In this document: one piece after another, positions 1 through 8,282 of the stretch
Position numbering within the stretch: the stretch's first letter is position 1
Layout of the letters: the number at the start of each line of letters is the position of its first letter
NCBI RefSeq assembly: GCF_001949145.1
Contig: NW_019091365.1
Span: 544,115 to 554,921, forward strand
Length of the DNA: 10,807 nucleotides
Direction of reading: 5' to 3'
Origin: Acanthaster planci
Taxonomy: Eukaryota > Echinodermata > Asteroidea > Valvatida > Acanthasteridae
Position numbers and translations under genes: made by a program
Notes under the pieces: generated by a model
Databases searched by the model: none
Seen by the model: only the letters and a program-made list of their open reading frames with translations
What the model was told of the DNA's origin: nothing

Positions 1-39
1 TTAATAACTAAATAAGTTGACCAAACTATGACCCCTGAC

Positions 40-236
40 CTTTTCAAAAGGTTCATGACCTGGGTGACCCATTCCTGGCCAGCCTGGGTCATGACCTGGC
101 TCTGGTCCTGAGGGTCAGCATACATGACGATGGTATTGGCGTCTACCAGAAGACGCTCCTCCTTCTTGGTCACTCCTTCCTCAATGAGAAGTACCTTGCC
201 TCCTGCCAGTCTCACTGTGTGACCCAGCTGCTTGAA
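40..236 (-). CDS. NBN: nibrin exon 7 equivalent: core of BRCT2
   Basis: The exon encodes 65 residues plus two bases. It opens with FKQLGHTVRLAGGKVLLIEE, matching human [21 protein letters not shown], including the BRCT glycine motif. Near its end QEWVTQVMNLLK matches human KKWIQSIMDMLQ, which carries the conserved BRCT tryptophan. The acceptor is CCCTTGTAG, with AG at 237-238. The proposed donor is AAAAG|GTCAGG, with GT at 38-39. The frame stays open to the window edge, so the 3' boundary is inferred from the human phase and is the least certain part. It is one codon longer than the recalled human exon. Confidence 0.9.
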
Positions 237-487
237 CTACAAGGGAAAACCGACAAGCGACAAGCCATCTCTCAAACTCCTTCAAGCAGTCTGTTCAATT
301 GGGCACAATACCGCGGATAGAGGGTCGACTAAAGAAAGTGATCAATTTAGAGAAGCAGAAACTGACAAGCATGATTTCGTTGTCATTGGGATCATTTGGG
401 GGCATTCTTTGTTTTGCTTTTACGGGTCCGACGTTTGAGTAACTACAACATATACTTCGTAGAGTGAAATTTTCTTGACACCTGTAC

Positions 488-605
488 CTGTTTCTGCGCC
501 AGGAATATAGCTGTCTTTCCTTGGAAGAGTGTCCTACGGTCCGGGTTCGCCTGAAAACACACATCATCTTCCTTGATGGCTGTCTCAGCCACGACTGGCT
601 GGAAA
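488..605 (-). CDS. NBN: nibrin exon 6 equivalent: BRCT1-BRCT2 linker and start of BRCT2
   Basis: One base plus 39 codons, ending in TLFQGKTAIFLAQKQ. This lines up with human QIFKGKTFIFLNAKQ, the first strand of BRCT2. The beginning, FQPVVAETAI, aligns with the human FYPPLDEPSI linker. The acceptor is CTTTTAG (AG at 606-607) and the donor is CAG|GTACAGG (GT at 486-487). The exon closes on a complete codon, which suits the phase of the next exon. The region equivalent to this exon holds the human founder mutation of Nijmegen breakage syndrome; here the frame is open throughout. Confidence 0.93.
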
Positions 606-1281
606 CTAAAAGATAAAGATTCAACTTGATCACAAAGTGGAGTTTTTCCCCTTTTTCTTCTCTCTCTTTTAAAAGGCAAAGCAGATCCACTAACTATAGC
701 CAGTAAATCTCACCTTACACTGTATCAATCCCAAGGAAATACCTCAGGGCAATTTACATGTACACATGTATTTGAGCAGTGATATACCAGATACTTAAAA
801 GCACCGATATACAGTATGTCTCTTAGTTCAGTAATATGCACAAGAATGCATCGATGATTTTCAAATGTATCTGAATCTCATATCATGATCGCTTTTTCAA
901 CTACCCTGTACTCAGATTTAGTCTCTTTTTATTTCCAGTTTGTATTAAAATATTTTTTCGACTTTTATGCTCGGTTTTTACTTCTTAACGTCTTGTCTCT
1001 GTAATGATGCCTTTACGACATGAATGAGCCTTTTTTCTTTACCGCTGCGAACAGAATGTCGCTATAGATGTGAAAGCCAGTTCACACTCAACGTGAAAGT
1101 AAACACACGTGCAACGTTGTCATGTCAAGTCAAGTTTCTGCTCGGTAATATGGCAAAGTTGAATACTTTGCAACTGAAACAAATTTCACTGTGATTGCTT
1201 CGTGACAACAGATCTGCATTCCTGTTCAATTTCAGGCCGAGTGTGAGCCAGCCTTCATGCCACAAATGAAGCTAATCTCAC
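606..1281 (-). other. NBN: nibrin intron (676 bp)
   Basis: This is the intron between the exon 5 and exon 6 equivalents, running GT-AG on the minus strand. It is AT-rich, with homopolymer T runs on the plus strand and one ACATGTACACATGTA-type palindromic stretch near 755-770. I see no other gene or element in it. Confidence 0.8.
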
Positions 1282-1385
1282 TCAGTGGGATCAGGCATCT
1301 GTGTGTGGTTGGATGCTGCTTCCTCCATCCTGCGTAAATATTCCGGAGTGACAACAGGCCGACACGTAACCAGGGCACCAATCAC
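1282..1385 (-). CDS. NBN: nibrin exon 5 equivalent: end of BRCT1 and linker
   Basis: The exon encodes 34 residues plus two bases of a split codon. It begins VIGALVTCRPVVTPEYLRRM, corresponding to human [20 protein letters not shown] at the C-terminal helix of BRCT1. This exon is too short to stand out as an ORF and was found by reading the reverse complement between its neighbours. The acceptor is ATTTTGTAG, with AG at 1386-1387. The donor GTGAGAT starts at 1281. The split codon (GA plus T from the next exon) gives Asp, so the reading frame passes cleanly into the exon at 488-605. The length of 104 bp equals the human exon as recalled. Confidence 0.92.
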
Positions 1386-1810
1386 CTACAAAATACAGGT
1401 TGCTCTCCAGCATTACAAAATCCTGCAACTTTCGCTTGTCTTTTGTCACAGTGAAGAAAAAATGAGTAATTTTTCTAGTTCCGGAAGGATTCAGGTTTTA
1501 CAACTGGCTAATCATGGTACCTTTCTAGTTCAATGAAAACTAATCACTAAGAGCATTTCTTCTTAATCTATTATATTTTATTAGTTTTGGTTTCGTGTTG
1601 TTTTTCCTCTTCAGCATGTCATTTCATAAATATCACTAATTGTGACATGTTGAAAACCAACAGAAAAAAAAAGACTGACGGCGATAATGATGGTAACTAG
1701 AAATATCGGGGGGCAAACTTGAGGAAAACAAGGTCAATGACCTGTACACATTCATTTTGGAAGTGTGGAGCATAGATCAACTAAATATAATTATCAGAAT
1801 GCTATCGTAC
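1386..1810 (-). other. NBN: nibrin intron (425 bp)
   Basis: This GT-AG intron lies between the exon 4 and exon 5 equivalents. It is AT-rich, includes an A9 run near 1665, and shows no coding or repeat structure that I can support. Confidence 0.8.
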
Positions 1811-1970
1811 TTTAATGGTGACTGTAAGCTGCGTCATGACCAGGTGCGTGCATTCTTTACTCCACTCGGGCACCACGTGACCTCCCAGTTTACGGGTCAA
1901 GGACTTCAAGGCCTTCTTGTCGGCCGACGGGAGAGATGAGAAGGCTACCACCAGCGGCTCGTAGGTCACT
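1811..1970 (-). CDS. NBN: nibrin exon 4 equivalent: first half of BRCT1
   Basis: The exon encodes one split codon plus 53 residues, from VTYEPLVVAF to LTVTIK. It matches the human segment that begins IEYEPLV just after the FHA domain. Visible BRCT1 hallmarks are the glycine pair in RKLGGHVV and the W-x3-CTHLV block (PEWSKECTHLVM). The acceptor is a pyrimidine tract ending TTTTAG at 1971-1972, and the donor is GTACGA starting at 1810. The exon starts in the last base of a split codon (probably Arg, as in human) and ends on a complete codon. No coding break is seen. Identification rests on recalled family sequence and is strong because the block order, spacing and exon length all agree. Confidence 0.93.
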
Positions 1971-3168
1971 CTAAAAGAAAAGAAATTAGAACTTGTCTGT
2001 CTTTCTCGCATCCATGTCCTGTTGCCGTTGGTGTAATGGTCGTCGGCCGTGGCCATTGGTCCTTAACCAGTCGCGGCCGGTAACAGAATTATTCCAGGAT
2101 AAATTTGTCCCAGGCATGGTATTAGTTGCAGCTGAAAACAGCAAACTTTTTGGAAACAAAAAGAGAGCACAACCATAGTCCTTGATGACACTTAACGATC
2201 ATTAGTTCAAGGTTTGTGCCACTTTTTTTTACTGCACCATCGCTATTGTGAAGCTGGCAGGCAGCGTCAAAGAGTAACATTTGCTACAATGCCCAGCCAT
2301 GGCCCACAACACTTGACAGCTCCATCATCAACCTCCACAGACTATGGGAATTACTCAAACATGGGGACAAGTAGACATCACAGAGCCTTTTGTGAGTTAA
2401 AGTTGAATATGTGGTACGCAGTTCTTTAACTTCAAGTGAACATAACAATTTGAATTCTCCATACTAAAGACACTGTTGCTATGCCTCGTGATTGGGGGCA
2501 AGCTTTCGCTTAGTTACATAAGAGACACCTTGCACCAATACAACATCTTCAGTGGATAAGAAGGGCACAAAGGAACCAGACCATTCCAGAGATGGTGGTT
2601 GCTATGCAAAAGTTTGCCCCGAATCGCAAAGTACATGTACAGCAACAGTGTCTTTAGTCTGGGGAATTCAAATTGTTATGTTTGTGTGCAATCAGACAAC
2701 TGAGTATACCAGATTTTATTCAAATCTATATGTAACTCGCAAAAGGCTTATTGCTAACACATACTGTACATGTATATTTAATGAGCATCAGTGTTACAAA
2801 ACAGGAAACCCCTGGTGTAAATGATTAAGAGTCATCGATCTTAATTCATTAATTTTCAGTCACATACTATCTGTCATATTAAGACCCCCCCATCCCTTTG
2901 TCTAAGAGAATAGGAACTGAAAAGAGAACAAATGAGGATTTGTGTACTCGGCGTTATCACTTTCTGTTGTATTTTTGAAAAGCATACACAGCCCCTAACC
3001 CCTTCCCCACTAACTTATTTCCATTTTAAAAATCCTATGAAAATGATTTGTAAATGTAACAACACCCTTGATGTCAGAGACGCATGAACAAAAATTTTAG
3101 GGTGTATACATGTAACAGCAGGGCTATAATAGTCAGAGCCTGAACATTGGAAGGGCAATTTTTTTTTC
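1971..3168. other. noncoding stretch upstream of the nibrin exons; nothing recognised
   Basis: Short ORFs on both strands have no recognisable motifs and no splice-supported structure. The preceding nibrin exon, which should encode the end of the FHA domain, was sought here on the minus strand and not recognised. GTACATGTAC occurs near 2631, and a related TACATGTA near 2765. A tRNA box A look-alike near 2030 has no matching box B. Confidence 0.5.
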
Positions 3169-3169
3169 G

Positions 3170-3324
3170 GGAGTTGAAGACATCATCCAAGTCTTGCATG
3201 ACGGGAGTGAGTTTCCGGAGAAGCCGGGAGGTTATACAGGGCATGGCGCAGACAAAAAGTGATTGCAGTGCAAGCAGGAGTATGAAAACAAGATCCTTAA
3301 GGATGCCATTCCCCGGTTACCATG
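3170..3324 (+). pseudogene. unidentified coding-like fragment with one in-frame stop
   Basis: One plus-strand frame gives protein-like text: a block starting GVEDIIQVLHDGSEFPEK, a TGA at about 3260, then QCKQEYENKILKDAIPRLP. A pyrimidine tract with AG lies just before it near 3172. A good donor (CATG|GTGAGC, GT at 3325-3326) follows it, and a second AG (ATTGCAG) lies just after the TGA. This could be one or two small exons, a decayed gene fragment, or chance. I do not recognise the family. The alternative frame is also open (70 codons from 3147) but looks less like protein. It lies upstream of, and on the same strand as, the GPCR. Confidence 0.22.
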
Positions 3325-3325
3325 G

Positions 3326-3960
3326 TGAGCCTCCTGTCAATATTTCTAATGCACTTTAAGCTTCAAGTGTACAGGGCCTAAGACAAACAGAATGATGGCC
3401 TGCTGCGGTGTTATCTGCGAGACAACGCAAAAACGCGCACATGTACTGTCCGTGCCCCACTTCAGGATAGACCTGACGTGAGATGGAAAAAGATAGATCT
3501 GTACTTGACCGTATCACAGTTATGAATTCGCTGTGCATGAAGGGTCTAAAAGGTTTGGATTAGTTAAGGTTTGATGTCAGTCTGTATGGAATTCACTTTG
3601 TTTTCAAAAACAGAAAGCTTTCTGATGAAAGTGGACCTATTACCTGCTTTTGTTTCTCAAGTGTACAGAAAACAAACTGGTGCATAGTTCTGTGTATTTA
3701 GACGACAAAAGGATGACCAGAATATAAAGAATAGGTCATTAGAGTGCCCATCGACGGCCTATTTATCACCAAGCCCACTTTAGTGGGAGAGTGGACAGCA
3801 TTTGTCACTTGTCTTAGGGCCGTGACAGGTACATGTACAACGTATATATCGGTACCTTATCAGTGAGGCAAGAGTGATATCTTCCTTGAGCAGCCAGCCA
3901 CTCACTCAACTCTTCAGTGAACAAATGAACCCCCCTGTGCAACACTCAGATTGTCAGTGT
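3326..3960. other. intergenic stretch; nothing recognised
   Basis: No convincing ORF, RNA gene or repeat is visible. One GTACATGTAC palindrome lies near 3831. The right end leads into the putative GPCR promoter. Confidence 0.5.
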
Positions 3961-3983
3961 GGACCACGCAATGCTAATATCTG

Positions 3984-3991
3984 TATAAAAG
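3984..3991 (+). promoter_or_regulatory. putative TATA box of the GPCR gene
   Basis: A perfect TATAAAAG lies about 320 bp before the GPCR start codon on the same strand. Transcription would be expected to begin about 25-32 bp downstream, around 4010-4018. The assignment is inferred from motif and position only. Confidence 0.45.
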
Positions 3992-4086
3992 CTAGGACCA
4001 TCACACTTTGCTTGCTTGTCTAACACCAAGCTCAAGGCACCAAAGAGTCCAAACACGGCCGATTACTAAACATCTCCATTATCTTA

Positions 4087-4155
4087 ATGACTGTGTTGGA
4101 TGTCCCAAATTACAGACAGGACGCTAAAGTTATATCTGCCTTCCAACACAAGTGA
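4087..4155 (+). CDS. upstream ORF (22 codons) in the GPCR leader
   Basis: If transcription begins near 4015, the leader contains an ATG at 4087 followed by 21 further codons and a TGA, well before the GPCR start. Such an upstream ORF could dampen translation. It could instead be removed if the leader is spliced at the acceptor near 4277. No conservation evidence is available. Confidence 0.2.
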   Translation: MTVLDVPNYRQDAKVISAFQHK

Positions 4156-4260
4156 TTCCTCGATGAAACCATCGGTCTCTCAATTTTAAGAAGCCTTCTA
4201 CAACTAGCTGGTTTTTTTCACTTGCATGTGTCCTCCACTGCCTCAGAGCTAGAGCGGTCC

Positions 4261-4277
4261 ACTTTTCTTTCACTCAG
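4261..4277 (+). other. possible 3' splice site in the GPCR 5' leader
   Basis: A pyrimidine-rich run ending in CACTCAG, with AG at 4276-4277, lies 35 bp before the GPCR ATG. The frame is open from this AG to the ATG, so an upstream exon could also add N-terminal residues. I see no clear matching donor. Confidence 0.35.
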
Positions 4278-4312
4278 CAATCATCACTGAAGTAGTGAGT
4301 GCAAAATTAAAC

Positions 4313-5464
4313 ATGTTTGAAAACGTAACTGCGGCAGGTTTAAACTCATCATCAGGGAACAGAGATGACACAAAACCAGCTACGGTGTACTTGGTGTTGG
4401 GCATCGTATTCATGGTCGTTGTCACTCTATTTGGCCTAACGGGGAACACACTGGTTCTTCGAGTGTACTTGATGAAGACACGCAAGACAAGCACCCACAT
4501 CTTGATAATGGGTCTGGCAATTGCAGACCTAATGGCCAGCATGTCACTGATTGGCTTTACAGCCGAAACTGCCTTGATTCTTGCTGGCGACTATGTCTCG
4601 GAAAAATGGCACCTCTTGACAGCTCTGAGCAACACCTGGGTAGGAGTGTCAGTTGGAATCACAGCGTTCATTGCAGTTGATCGCTATGACTGCGTGTGCC
4701 GTCTGCAAAAACGCTGGTTCAGCTGTCGCCGGGCCAAGATCGCCATCCTGTTTGTGGTGCTCCCTTCTGCCGCAGCTGAGGCTCCAAATATTGTTTGTGC
4801 CGTCTGGTCTTGCAAGGTGACAAATGTAGCTACCTTCGTCATCCAGACTACAGGCTTCATAACGGCACTGTTGGTGATCTGTGTCTGCTACAGCAAGGTT
4901 TACATGATGATCCGCCATCACACTCGCGTTGGAAGTGCCCATTTAGCCCGATGGGCGGCCTGTAGTCCGCACACAAATGCAACCGCTTCCAGTCAGTTTG
5001 GCATGACGGAGGTAGTGCGAAGACCACAGACAAATCTGACCTGGACTGGCATGGGCTCGCTGGATACTCCAGCATGCAGGATGCCATCTGCATGTTCTCC
5101 ATTGAAACCTGATCCATTGCCAACAATGTGCAAGACCGTCTCGGGTGAGTGTTCAACGCAAGGTGCGGGTACCAATCGCAGGCTGCTCACAAACACCATA
5201 CTTCAGCGGAGGACGACAAGGATGCTGTTTGCCACCAGTGTGGTATTCCTAATCATGTGGATGCCAAGTTGGATATCCTTAACGATCACTTACAACAGAA
5301 CCTTTGAGGATGAGAATCTCTCCTACATTCTGAGTAACTTGCTGCTAATGACTTATTTTGTGAATAATGCCGTCAATCCTCTGATTTATGGTGTCGCAAA
5401 CAGACAGTTCAGGAAAGACTGTAAAAGGGAACTCAACAGATTATCAAATATATGTCTCTGTTGA
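4313..5464 (+). CDS. orphan rhodopsin-class (class A) G-protein-coupled receptor
   Basis: A 383-residue seven-helix receptor is encoded in one exon. I start it at the first ATG (4313); the frame also opens upstream from a GTG at 4295. The short N-terminus has glycosylation sequons at N4 and N11. TM1 carries GN (44-45), TM2 carries LAIAD with D72, TM3 ends in DRY (123-125), TM6 has MWMP (W316, P318), and TM7 has NPLIY (355-359). The sodium-pocket residues D72, S113, W316, N351 and N355 are all present, so G-protein coupling is plausible. Helix 8 is followed by a Cys-rich tail (CLC) suited to palmitoylation. The third intracellular loop is long (about 199-295). The position expected to hold the conserved TM3 cysteine is W99. 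It resembles the lineage-expanded orphan receptors of marine deuterostomes; the ligand is unknown. Confidence 0.9.
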   Translation: MFENVTAAGLNSSSGNRDDTKPATVYLVLGIVFMVVVTLFGLTGNTLVLRVYLMKTRKTSTHILIMGLAIADLMASMSLIGFTAETALILAGDYVSEKWHLLTALSNTWVGVSVGITAFIAVDRYDCVCRLQKRWFSCRRAKIAILFVVLPSAAAEAPNIVCAVWSCKVTNVATFVIQTTGFITALLVICVCYSKVYMMIRHHTRVGSAHLARWAACSPHTNATASSQFGMTEVVRRPQTNLTWTGMGSLDTPACRMPSACSPLKPDPLPTMCKTVSGECSTQGAGTNRRLLTNTILQRRTTRMLFATSVVFLIMWMPSWISLTITYNRTFEDENLSYILSNLLLMTYFVNNAVNPLIYGVANRQFRKDCKRELNRLSNICLC

Positions 5465-6252
5465 TCAGTAAACAAATGTAATGTACCCAGTACTACTGTT
5501 TTTGTGAGTACATATACGAGTACATGTACATGGCTGACCACTTCTAAATACAAAGCCAATTTTGATATCACCAATTCGAATTGTCCCTGATCGGTTCTGT
5601 GTGACCCTAGAATAATCTTTCTTGCATCAAAGAGGAACAAACTAAGCTTTCAAATAAAGTATACACCTTGTGGAAAAAGTTAATTCATTCCTAAGGAATT
5701 CATGCCAAAACCTTTGTTTCCTTATTTCTGTCGTGACACCTTGTAGACATGCACAAGTGTACATGTAGTTTCACAATTGATTAATGGTCATGCTTAAAGT
5801 ACGTGTACGTTCAACATCTTTATGGTTTGTCCATGTACATGTACAGCACATGTATATTAAAGTACAAGAGCATGTAACACAAACTACACGTAGGTGCTGT
5901 GAATGGCGATGGAAGCATAAATTGACAGGTGTAATTTCATCAAGTTAGAAAAATGTCTTTGCAACATCGGACATCGCTATGACATCTGACTTTGGACCAA
6001 ACCGCCAAGCAATTCCCTGACTTAACATCCGCTAGCAAATGTCATTTACATGTACCTTGCAATGACAATGCAAAGATGTACAGTAAGAGTGTTATTTATG
6101 AAGCACATCACCACAGTCTTTTGTGGATATTGAACAAACCTACAAAACGAACTAAACTTGTGAGCCTAATTAGAATGTGAACAATTATTGAGTCACCTTT
6201 GAAACATGGACCTCTTTGTTATTTTGATGTACCCGGAAAACTCACCTCCACT
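5465..6252. other. 3' flank of the GPCR, duplicated at 7481-8282
   Basis: AT-rich noncoding sequence with several TACATGTA palindromes (near 5521, 5760, 5836 and 6047). It contains no convincing gene. Its second copy differs by scattered substitutions and a 14-bp insertion at about 7970. Confidence 0.7.
5653..5658 (+). terminator. poly(A) signal AATAAA of the GPCR
   Basis: A canonical AATAAA lies 189 bp after the GPCR stop codon on the coding strand. Cleavage would be expected roughly 10-30 bp later. The same site is preserved in the second copy. Confidence 0.6.
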
Positions 6253-6656
6253 CAGTGTTGTAACCAGTCACTAAATTTGATGACTCAAGTCATTTTAACA
6301 TTGTGACTCGAGTAGAGTCAAGTCATTAGGTCAAGAAGTTTAGTAAAGTCACTTTGTGTAGTCGAGTCGAGTCAAGTGCTGAGCTCCAGTTAATTTGAGT
6401 TACAAATTTTTGAACAAAATACAATAAAACACAAATCATTTTTTAGTATTTTTCTTTTCATTCAGACATAAGTAAATTAGGGTGACAGTTATCTAGCTAA
6501 CTAAAATTTTGCTTTTAAACCTTTCCGAGACTCGAGCCTTATAAGATTGTACTCCAATGAGAGATTCGAGTTGAGTCCTTTACCTGTTGGGACTCAAGTC
6601 GAGTCGCCAAAATTGTGACTCGAGTCGAGTCGCTGACTCCAGTCATGACAACTCTG
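6253..6656. mobile_element. non-autonomous hAT-type DNA transposon (404 bp), copy 1
   Basis: The left end is CAGTGTTGT and the right end, read inward, is CAGAGTTGT, so the terminal inverted repeats agree at 8 of 9 bases. The element is flanked by a perfect 8-bp direct repeat CCTCCACT at 6245-6252 and 6657-6664. An 8-bp target duplication with CAG-type ends is the hAT superfamily signature. The interior has no ORF. It is packed with variants of the palindrome GACTCGAGTC in both subterminal regions, which may be transposase-binding repeats. It must have been moved by a transposase encoded elsewhere. Both copies of the long repeat contain it, so its insertion came before they diverged. Confidence 0.85.
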
Positions 6657-6706
6657 CCTCCACTACTGGTTCCATGAACTTCCTAGTATCAAAAACAGGA
6701 CAAATG

Positions 6707-6764
6707 GCCAAAATTGTGACTCGAGTCAAGTCATTGACTCCAGTCATTACAACTCTGCCTCCAG
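6707..6764. mobile_element. extra right-end fragment of the hAT element
   Basis: This stretch repeats the right end of the hAT element (compare 6606-6661), starting GCCAAAATTGTGACTCGAGTC-like and ending with the element terminus plus CCTCCA of the target repeat. It carries its own variants. It stops at the N at 6765 and sits only 50 bp beyond the complete element, so it is either a second partial insertion or sequence from the other haplotype joined here. Confidence 0.7.
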
Positions 6765-6765
6765 N
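6765..6765. other. unresolved base (N) at a repeat breakpoint
   Basis: A single N separates the hAT right-end fragment from a GPCR coding sequence that starts in mid-exon. It probably marks a gap of unknown size or a contig join rather than one uncertain base. Confidence 0.75.
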
Positions 6766-6766
6766 C

Positions 6767-7480
6767 TTTGTGGTGCTCCCTTCTGCCGCAGCTGAGGCTC
6801 CAAATATTGTTTGTGCCGTCTGGTCTTGCAAGGTGACAAATGTAGCTACCTTCGTCATCCAGGCTACAGGCTTCATAACGGCACTGTTGGTGATCTGTGT
6901 CTGCTACAGCAAGGTTTACATGATGATCCGCCATCACACTCGTGTTGGAAGTGCCCATTTAGCCCGATGGGCGGCCTGTAGTCCGCACACAAATGCAACC
7001 GCTTCCAGTCAGTTTGGCATGACGGAGGTAGTGCGAAGACCACAGACAAATCTGACCTGGACTGGCATGGGCTCGCTGGATACTCCAGCATGCAGGATGC
7101 CATCTGCATGTTCTCCATTGAAACCTGATCCATTGCCAACAATGTGCAAGACCGTCTCGGGTGAGTGTTCGACGCAAGGTGCGGGTACCAATCACAGGCT
7201 GCTCACAAACACCATACTTCAGCGGAGGACGACAAGGATGCTGTTTGCCACCAGTGTGGTATTCCTAATCATGTGGATGCCAAGTTGGATATCCTTAGCG
7301 ATCACTTACAACAGAACTTTTGAGGATGAGAATCTCTCCTACATTTTGAGTAACTTGCTGCTAATGACTTATTTTGTGAATAATGCCGTCAATCCTCTGA
7401 TTTATGGTGTCGCAAACAGACAGTTCAGGAAAGACTGTAAAAGGGAACTCAACAGATTATCAAATATATGTCTCTGTTGA
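6767..7480 (+). pseudogene. 5'-truncated second copy of the GPCR
   Basis: The copy begins at the codon equivalent to residue 147 of the intact receptor (end of TM4). It runs through TM5, the third loop, TM6 and TM7 to the same stop codon. TM1 to TM3, the DRY motif, the start codon and the promoter are missing, so as assembled it cannot make a receptor. The remaining frame is open, with no stop or frameshift. At about 99% nucleotide identity it shows no sign of age-related decay. The open frame upstream (from 6587) runs through hAT sequence and across the N and is not a real N-terminus. It may be an allele of the first copy cut by an assembly gap rather than a true pseudogene. Confidence 0.85.
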
Positions 7481-7668
7481 TCAGTAAACAAATGTAATGT
7501 AGTCAGTACTACTGTTTTTGTGAGTACATATACCAGTACATGTACATGGCTGACCACTTCTAGATACAAAGCCAATTTTGATATCACCAATTCGAATTGT
7601 CCCTGATCGGTTCTGTGTGACCCTAGAATAATCTTTCTTGCATCAAAGAGGAACAAACTAAGCTTTCA

Positions 7669-7674
7669 AATAAA
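7669..7674 (+). terminator. poly(A) signal AATAAA in copy 2
   Basis: This is the exact counterpart of the signal at 5653-5658, 189 bp after the stop codon of the truncated copy. Confidence 0.5.
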
Positions 7675-8282
7675 GTATACACCTTTTGGAAAAAGTTAAT
7701 TCATTCCTAAGGAATTCATGCCAAAACCTTTGTTTCCTTATTTCTGTCAGGACACCTTGTAGACATGCACAAGTGTACATGTAGTTTCACAATTGATTAA
7801 TGGTCATGCTTAAAGTACGTGTACGTTCAACATCTTTATGGTTTGTCCATGTCCATGTACAGCACATGTATATTAAAGTACAAGAGCATGTAACACAAAC
7901 TACATGTATGTGCTGTGAATGGCGATGGAAGCATAAATTGACAGGTGTAATTTCATCAAGTTAGAATTGGTTAGTTAGAAAAACGTCTTTGCAACATCGG
8001 ACATCGCTATGACATCTGACTTTGGACCAAACCGCCAAGCAATTCCCCGACTTAACATCCGCTAGCAAATGTCATTTACATGTACCTTGCAATGACAATG
8101 CAAAGATGTACAGTAAGAGTATTATTTATGAAGCACATCACCACAGTCTTTTGTAGATATTGAACAAACCTACAAAACAAACTAAACTTGTGAGCCTAAT
8201 TAGAATGTGAACAATTATTGAGTCACCTTTGAAACATGGCACTCTTTGTTATTTTGATGTACCCGGAAAACTCACCTCCACT

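Larger units (their letters stand above)
40..1970 (-). other. NBN: nibrin gene, partial (exons equivalent to human 4-7)
   Basis: This is a multi-exon locus on the minus strand for nibrin, the NBN subunit of the MRE11-RAD50-NBN complex. The complex detects DNA double-strand breaks in the nucleus and activates ATM. Four exons (1811-1970, 1282-1385, 488-605 and 40-236) are separated by GT-AG introns of 425, 676 and 251 bp. They join in frame into about 192 residues covering both BRCT domains. Splice phases are consistent at every junction. Exon lengths of 160, 104, 118 and 197 bp compare with 160, 104, 118 and 194 in human NBN from memory, so gene structure as well as protein is conserved. The N-terminal FHA exons and the C-terminal MRE11/ATM-binding exons were not found; the latter lie beyond the left edge. 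No stop or frameshift is visible, so the gene looks functional. Confidence 0.92.
4751..6664 (+). repeat. long near-identical repeat, copy 1
   Basis: From 4751 the sequence recurs at 6767 with an offset of 2016 bp, without indels across the GPCR coding part. By eye there are about seven substitutions in the 714 shared coding bases, or roughly 99% identity. Three are amino-acid changes (Thr to Ala, Arg to His, Thr to Ala in copy 2 relative to copy 1). The 3' flank and the hAT element continue the match with a few small indels. Copy 1 holds the complete receptor and lacks the TTAA insertion. Confidence 0.95.

Noticed and set aside
2025-2110. tRNA-like segment with GGTGTAATGGTC resembling a box A
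   Set aside because: No GGTTCRAATCC-type box B follows at the right distance and no cloverleaf pairing is evident.
3356-3538. Minus-strand 60-codon open frame as the missing nibrin FHA exon
   Set aside because: It lacks the FHA signatures (GR, SxxH and NG-type blocks) and has no splice phase matching the exon at 1811-1970.
4649-5199. Several minus-strand open frames opposite the GPCR, repeated at 6731-7195
   Set aside because: They are antisense shadows of the GPCR coding frame and are duplicated only because the GPCR sequence is.
6253-6656. GACTCGAGTC-rich tract as a CRISPR-like or satellite array
   Set aside because: Repeat spacing is irregular, there are no spacers of constant length, and the tract has hAT ends with an 8-bp target duplication in animal DNA.
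6587-6766. Open frame upstream of the second GPCR copy, suggesting a novel N-terminus
   Set aside because: The frame runs through hAT terminal repeats and across the N. It has no transmembrane or signal features and is an accident of the junction.
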